Positions 59,432 to 64,000 of a DNA stretch of 64,000 nucleotides are shown piece after piece; the stretch's first letter is position 1; each line of letters opens with the position of its first letter. The notes under the pieces were generated by a model. The model made no database searches, was not told the DNA's origin, and worked only from the letters and a program-made list of their open reading frames with translations. The translations under genes were made by a program, and so were the position numbers. This DNA comes from Hyphomicrobiales bacterium (lineage in GTDB: Bacteria; Pseudomonadota; Alphaproteobacteria; Parvibaculales; Parvibaculaceae): NCBI GenBank assembly GCA_016124805.1, contig WGND01000001.1, forward strand, positions 248,001-312,000. The letters are read 5' to 3'.

Positions 59432-60541
59432 ATGTCCGAGCGTTTTGCCGACATCTGGAACAACAAGCCGCTGCGCCAATTGATCATTCTGGCCGGCATC
59501 ACCATTCTGGCTGTCTTTGCGGCCATCTATGCCGTGACGCGCGATACGCGCGGGGTCAGCGCCCGCTTTGAACCGGTCAAGCTTTTTGCCGGGCTTGATA
59601 CGCATCTGGAACATGTCGCGAAGATTGTGCTCACCATCCCGCGTGGCATGCAGGGACCGGAAAAGCTCATCATGACAAAGGATGCCGATGGCATCTGGCA
59701 TATGCCGGGCTTTGGCGGTTATTCCGCCCGGCAGGACAAGGTGAAGGATCTTCTGGTCGGACTGGGCAATCTTGAAGCCTATGAGCCGCGCACAAAGCGG
59801 CCGGAGTGGCAGCGCAATCTCGGCCTGCTGGCGCCGGAGGATCTGGGCACGGCCATGCGCGTTGAACTTCTCGACGACAAGAATACGCGCATTGCCGCGC
59901 TGCTGACCGGCAAGATACCTGAAGAATCTGTCGATGTGCAGGGGCAGGGGATGATCTATGTCCGTCGTGATGGCGAGGATCAGACATGGCTTGCGCGCGG
60001 GCGCCTGCCGCTGTCGAAAGTGGCGTCGGACTGGCTTGATACGGATTTCCTTGATCTGAAGAAGAATGATATTGCCAGCGTGACGCTCTGGGCAGGCACG
60101 GCGTTGCCGGCTGTGGTGTCCCGCAGCGATCCTGACGAGCCCAATTTTGAGCTTCAGAATGTTGAAACCGATCGCGCCTCGCGCGGGGCGCCTGTGATGA
60201 ACGGCATCGCCAATGCGGTGGCAGAGGCCTCCTTTGATGATGTTGCCGCCCGGGACACAATCACCTTCCCCGATAGCTCGCCGCATATCGTAGTCGATAG
60301 TTTCAGCGGCCTGCGCTACGAGATCGTGATGACCGGTCTTGGCACGAATATCTGGGCAACGGTCAAGGTCTCGCCAATGGCGGAACTGCCAGCGGGCGTT
60401 GATGCCGTTGCGGTGCAGGCCAAAGCTGCCGCGCTCAACAAGCGGCTTTCAGCCTGGGCCTATCAGATTCCAAATGCCGTCTCCGGGCCTTTGATGCAGA
60501 CCAAGGATGTGCTGACGCGCGAAGGTTCGCCGTCACTCTGA
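59432..60541 (+). CDS. DUF4340 domain membrane-anchored protein
   Basis: The 369-residue protein has one N-terminal helix (about 19-37) and an extracytoplasmic DUF4340 domain: FAGLDTHLEHVAKIVLTIP, then KDADGIWHMPGFGGYSARQDKVKDLLVGLGNLEAYEPRT and GRLPLSKVASDWLDTDFLDLK. DUF4340 proteins typically follow GldG-like genes and may complete the transporter complex. GAGGAGG at 59417-59423 fixes ATG 59432. Its 3' end overlaps the converging DUF1223 gene by 9 bp. Confidence 0.88.
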   Translation: MSERFADIWNNKPLRQLIILAGITILAVFAAIYAVTRDTRGVSARFEPVKLFAGLDTHLEHVAKIVLTIPRGMQGPEKLIMTKDADGIWHMPGFGGYSARQDKVKDLLVGLGNLEAYEPRTKRPEWQRNLGLLAPEDLGTAMRVELLDDKNTRIAALLTGKIPEESVDVQGQGMIYVRRDGEDQTWLARGRLPLSKVASDWLDTDFLDLKKNDIASVTLWAGTALPAVVSRSDPDEPNFELQNVETDRASRGAPVMNGIANAVAEASFDDVAARDTITFPDSSPHIVVDSFSGLRYEIVMTGLGTNIWATVKVSPMAELPAGVDAVAVQAKAAALNKRLSAWAYQIPNAVSGPLMQTKDVLTREGSPSL

Positions 60542-61276
60542 TGCCACCGGCACCTGCGGCAGGGATATGAGGCGGATGGCCGAGAGAATCGGGCCTGCCT
60601 TGTCTTCCTGGAGCAGCGCCAGATAAGCATCCCCATTATCGTTAGCGAGCGCTGACGGCGCGATCTTGACCGTCAGCGTCTTTCCCTGCCAATGCGCGAG
60701 CGGCGTCATTTCGCGGACCGTATTGGTGTAGGTGATGTTGCGACCACGATTTTCCCCGCGCTGGATTTCAACTTTGATCTCAGGGGCATAGCGCAGGAGC
60801 CAGAGCGTGGCGGGTTTTGCAGATCGCGCGTCCGCGGTTGCCGGCAGGGTCAGCGTTGTCTCTGTGCCGGTTTGCGAGAGACGGAGTATCGGCCTGTCTG
60901 CACCCTTGCGTGTTTCGATCAGCCTGTCGATCACGCTGCGCTGGCTGCCGACGCCCTCCAGTTGGCCATCGACAACGATTTGCGGCGTATAGACGCCGCG
61001 CAGGCCAAGGCTCATGGCATAGTCGCGCTGTCGCTGGCTATAGGCGGCTTTGCCGAGCGTGTCCTTCCAGCCGAGATAATCCCAGTAGTCGACATTGAAG
61101 GAGAGCGGCAGGACATCCGCGCGCGCGGCAAGGTCCTTCACATAGGCATCGGCGGGCGGGCAGGAGGAGCAGCCCTGGCTGGTGAAAAGCTCGACGATAA
61201 CGGGCGTGGTGCCCGCCTGCGCCATGCTGCCCAGACTGATCAGCAGGAGGCTGCCAAGGGTGAGTGTCTTGATCAT
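60533..61276 (-). CDS. DUF1223 family periplasmic thioredoxin-like protein
   Basis: From ATG 61276 (GGAG six bases upstream) the protein is 247 residues. It has a signal peptide ending MAQAG and a thioredoxin-fold start VELFTSQGCSSCPPADAYV with the C-x-x-C pair. NVDYWDYLGWKDTLGKAAYSQRQRDYA and VYTPQIVVDGQLEGVGS are DUF1223 hallmarks. The family may be periplasmic thiol oxidoreductases, with unknown partner. The ATG two codons upstream lacks room for the ribosome site. Confidence 0.93.
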   Translation of the reverse strand: MIKTLTLGSLLLISLGSMAQAGTTPVIVELFTSQGCSSCPPADAYVKDLAARADVLPLSFNVDYWDYLGWKDTLGKAAYSQRQRDYAMSLGLRGVYTPQIVVDGQLEGVGSQRSVIDRLIETRKGADRPILRLSQTGTETTLTLPATADARSAKPATLWLLRYAPEIKVEIQRGENRGRNITYTNTVREMTPLAHWQGKTLTVKIAPSALANDNGDAYLALLQEDKAGPILSAIRLISLPQVPVASE

Positions 61277-61371
61277 CGTCATCTCCTTTACGGCATTTGA
61301 CGATAGGTCGCGAGAGCAGTGTGGGCCACTCACGTTGCAGTGAACGGTTGCGTGATCCGGCGTGAGGGGAA

Positions 61372-61403
61372 CAAAAAAGGGGCGTACCTTGCGGAACGCC
61401 CCT
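61372..61403 (-). terminator. Rho-independent terminator of acnA
   Basis: On the minus strand, AGGGGCGT (61403-61396) pairs with ACGCCCCT (61385-61378), followed by a T run (complement of 61372-61377 region). It lies 23 bases past the acnA stop. Confidence 0.85.
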
Positions 61404-61425
61404 GATTTATGCGGTGTGGCAGCGA

Positions 61426-64000
61426 TCAGGCTGCGAGGTGGCGCAGCACATATTGCAGAATGCCGCCATTCTCGTAGTAGTCGAGCTCGTCCTGCGTATC
61501 GATGCGGCAGAGCAGGTCAATCGACTTCTTGGCGCCATCCTTGTAGGTGATGACAGCCTTGACCTTGTTGCGCGGCTTGACCTTGGCCAGACCCTCGATG
61601 GTGACCATTTCGGAGCCGTCGAGATCCAGCGACTTCCAGCTCATGTCATTGATGAACTGGAGCGGGGCAATGCCCATGCCGACGAGATTTGAACGATGGA
61701 TGCGTTCAAAGCTCTGCGCGATGACAGCCTTCACACCGAGAAGCATTGTGCCTTTGGCCGCCCAGTCACGCGATGAGCCCGTGCCATATTCCTTTCCCGC
61801 GAAAATCACGAGCGGCACGCCACGACGCTTATATTCCATTGCCGCGTCATAGATCGGCATCTGGGTGCCTTCCGGTTCCAGCTTGGTCAGACCACCTTCA
61901 ATACCGTTCAGCATCTGATTCTTGATGCGGATATTGGCGAAGGTGCCTCGCATCATGACTTCGTGATTGCCACGGCGGGCGCCGTAGGAATTGAAGTCCT
62001 GTGCACCGACCTGCTTGTCATTGAGGTAGGAGCCGGCGGGGCTGGCAACCTTGATGTTGCCGGCAGGCGAGATGTGGTCTGTGGTGATGGAGTCACCAAA
62101 GAGACCAAGGATGCGGGCTTCCTTCACATCGGTGAGTTTGGGAAGCTCTTTCTTGAGGCCTTCAAAGTAAGGCGGGTTCTGCACATAGGTTGAACCGCCG
62201 TCCCAGTCATAGGTGAGACCACCTGTGACCTTGATGGCCTGCCATGGCGCATCGCCTTCGAAGACGTTGGCATAGCGTTCGGCAAACATCTCGGGCGTCA
62301 CGCAGCTGCGCACTGTCTCGGCCACTTCGTGGGTGGTCGGCCAGATGTCGGCCAGATAGACGGGCTGACCGTCGCTGCCTGTGCCGATGGCGTCCTTGGT
62401 GAGGTCGATCTGCGTGGAGCCGGCGATGGCATAAGCCACCACGAGCGGCGGTGAGGCGAGATAGTTGGCCTTCACATCCGGGCTGACACGGCCTTCGAAA
62501 TTGCGGTTACCCGAGAGCACAGCCGAGGCGACCAGGTCATATTTGTTGATGGCCTGGCTGATTTCGGTAGGCAGCGGACCGGAATTGCCGATGCAGGTGG
62601 TGCAGCCATAGCCGACGAGATCGAAGCCGAGGGCGTCGAGATCGGTCTGCAGGCCGGAGTTGGTCAGATAGTCGGTGACGACCTGGGACCCGGGTGCCAG
62701 CGAGGTTTTGACCCAGGGCTTCACATTGAGGCCTTTGGCGCGGGCCTTGCGAGCCACCAGACCGGCGGCGACCAGCACCATTGGGTTTGAAGTGTTGGTG
62801 CAGGAGGTGATGGCGGCAATCACGACATCGCCATGACCAAGGTCATAGGATTTGCCTTCAACGGGCACACGCTGGTCGGCCTGACCGGGTTTGCCAAATT
62901 CATTGGCGAGCGCATTGCCGAAATTGGTCGCCATGTCGGTGAGCGCGACACGGTCCTGCGGACGCTTGGGACCGGCAAGGCTCGGCACGACCGAAGAGAG
63001 GTCGAGTTCCAGCATGTCGGTGAAGACAGGGTCGGGCGTGTCCGACTCGCGGAACATGCCCTGTGCCTTGGCATAGGCTTCGACCAGATCAACACGATCG
63101 GAGTCACGGCCCGTGGCGCGAAGATATTTGATTGTCTCCTTGTCGATCGGGAAAAAGCCGCAGGTCGCGCCATATTCCGGCGCCATATTGGCGATGGTGG
63201 CCCGATCCTCAAGCGTGAGGTAATCGAGACCTGTGCCGAAATATTCAACGAATTTGCCGACCACGCCCTTTTTGCGGAGCATCTCGGTGACGGTGAGCAC
63301 CATATCGGTGGCGGTGACGCCGTCATTGAGCTTGCCGGTGAGGCGGAAGCCGATGACTTCCGGGATCATCATGGAGACGGGCTGGCCGAGCATGGCTGCC
63401 TCGGCTTCAATGCCACCCACACCCCAGCCGAGCACGGCCAGGCCATTGACCATGGTTGTGTGGCTGTCGGTGCCCACGCATGTGTCGGGATAGGCGACTT
63501 CCGTCTTGCCTTCGGTCTTCGTCCAGACGGTCTGGGCGAGATATTCAAGATTGACCTGATGGCAGATGCCGGTGCCGGGCGGCACGACGCGGAAATTGTT
63601 GAAGGCCTTGGAACCCCAGCGCAGGAACTCATAGCGTTCCTTGTTGCGCTGATATTCGATTTCGGTGTTTTCCTTGAAGGAGGTCGGCGTGCCGAACTTG
63701 TCGACCATGACCGAATGGTCGATCACGAGGTCCACAGGGACGAGCGGGTTGATCTTTGTGGGCTCGCCGCCGAGATTTTTCACAGCGTCGCGCATGGCGG
63801 CGAGATCCACCACGGCGGGCACGCCGGTGAAATCCTGCATCAGCACGCGGGCCGGGCGATAGGCGATTTCACGATCCGATGTGCGGTTCTTGAGCCATCC
63901 CTGAACGGCCTTGATGTCGGCGGCACTGACGGTGCGGCCATCTTCAAAACGCAGCAGGTTTTCGAGCAGCACCTTCAGCGAGAAGGGCAGGCGGGAAATG
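61426..64000 (-). CDS. acnA: Aconitate hydratase A, 5' end beyond the window
   Basis: At least 858 residues are present; the frame is still open at the window edge ([12 protein letters not shown]...), and AcnA is usually about 890-900 residues, so only the first 30-40 are missing. The 4Fe-4S ligands lie in ITSCTNTSN and [46 protein letters not shown] and [15 protein letters not shown] are diagnostic of the AcnA/IRP branch. It converts citrate to isocitrate in the TCA cycle. It has a clear terminator and seems monocistronic here. Confidence 0.98.
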   Translation of the reverse strand, partial: ISRLPFSLKVLLENLLRFEDGRTVSAADIKAVQGWLKNRTSDREIAYRPARVLMQDFTGVPAVVDLAAMRDAVKNLGGEPTKINPLVPVDLVIDHSVMVDKFGTPTSFKENTEIEYQRNKERYEFLRWGSKAFNNFRVVPPGTGICHQVNLEYLAQTVWTKTEGKTEVAYPDTCVGTDSHTTMVNGLAVLGWGVGGIEAEAAMLGQPVSMMIPEVIGFRLTGKLNDGVTATDMVLTVTEMLRKKGVVGKFVEYFGTGLDYLTLEDRATIANMAPEYGATCGFFPIDKETIKYLRATGRDSDRVDLVEAYAKAQGMFRESDTPDPVFTDMLELDLSSVVPSLAGPKRPQDRVALTDMATNFGNALANEFGKPGQADQRVPVEGKSYDLGHGDVVIAAITSCTNTSNPMVLVAAGLVARKARAKGLNVKPWVKTSLAPGSQVVTDYLTNSGLQTDLDALGFDLVGYGCTTCIGNSGPLPTEISQAINKYDLVASAVLSGNRNFEGRVSPDVKANYLASPPLVVAYAIAGSTQIDLTKDAIGTGSDGQPVYLADIWPTTHEVAETVRSCVTPEMFAERYANVFEGDAPWQAIKVTGGLTYDWDGGSTYVQNPPYFEGLKKELPKLTDVKEARILGLFGDSITTDHISPAGNIKVASPAGSYLNDKQVGAQDFNSYGARRGNHEVMMRGTFANIRIKNQMLNGIEGGLTKLEPEGTQMPIYDAAMEYKRRGVPLVIFAGKEYGTGSSRDWAAKGTMLLGVKAVIAQSFERIHRSNLVGMGIAPLQFINDMSWKSLDLDGSEMVTIEGLAKVKPRNKVKAVITYKDGAKKSIDLLCRIDTQDELDYYENGGILQYVLRHLAA

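Overview
The window is GC-rich, densely packed bacterial chromosome of alphaproteobacterial type. The evidence is the run of families largely confined to that class (the COG4223/mitofilin-like protein between hemD and hemY, DUF2794, an IalB-type protein), together with a haem-uptake operon headed by hemP and a Fur-like box. I cannot name the genus; a Parvibaculum/Hyphomicrobiales-like relative would fit. Most genes are ordinary chromosomal genes, often joined by ATGA, GTGA or TGATG overlaps.

Layout. 1-4808: end of a probable hemC, then hemD, a mitofilin-like membrane protein, hemY and a membrane-anchored alpha/beta hydrolase. 4923-4998: tRNA-Thr(CGU). 4966-11028: a roughly 6-kb AT-richer island bounded by a perfect 36-bp direct repeat of the tRNA-Thr 3' end. 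It carries a two-component system, a DUF1302 outer-membrane protein and a PadR regulator, but no recognisable integrase. 11122-14393: outer-membrane barrel, GNAT-like protein, sulfotransferase and enoyl-CoA hydratase-like protein. 14452-21523: haem acquisition, with Fur-like box, hemP, TonB-dependent receptor, TonB, hmuS and hmuTUV. 21562-24179: a soluble histidine kinase fused by overlap to a HerA-like ATPase. 24202-25442: MarR regulator and PCu(A)C copper chaperone. 25781-29341: DUF1329, YCF48-like protein and SDR. 29411-35168: glutamine amidotransferase running into an antisense tRNA-Ala(CGC), YggT, DUF167, folD, aldo/keto reductase, a degenerate membrane beta-lactamase-like protein and a Tag-like protein. 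35172-36943: ppa and argG. 37168-39296: LemA, DUF3137 and HCCA isomerase. 39293-42351: amino-acid permease, rlmN and IalB-like protein. 42618-49044: oxidoreductases, two hydrolases, DUF1232, an HSD10-like SDR, pterin dehydratase, thpR and an aldo/keto reductase. 49082-53092: arylesterase divergent from a YbbA/YbbP-type ABC pair. 53195-54506: Bax-inhibitor-1 family protein behind a sigma-32-like promoter, then DUF2794. 54645-54787: candidate C-rich small RNA. 54855-60541: SDR and a Gld-like ABC system ending in DUF4340. 60533-64000: DUF1223 protein and acnA, which runs off the window.

Two themes stand out. Haem is both made (hemC/D/Y) and taken up (hmu) within the window. Also, three families often found together (DUF1302, DUF1329, YCF48-like) are all present, but DUF1302 sits alone on the tRNA-borne island. 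The observations I would follow first are the integrase-less tRNA-Thr island, the structured C-rich RNA, the kinase-HerA pair with a possible Shine-Dalgarno-masking leader, and two proteins that keep a fold but have lost its catalytic residues.
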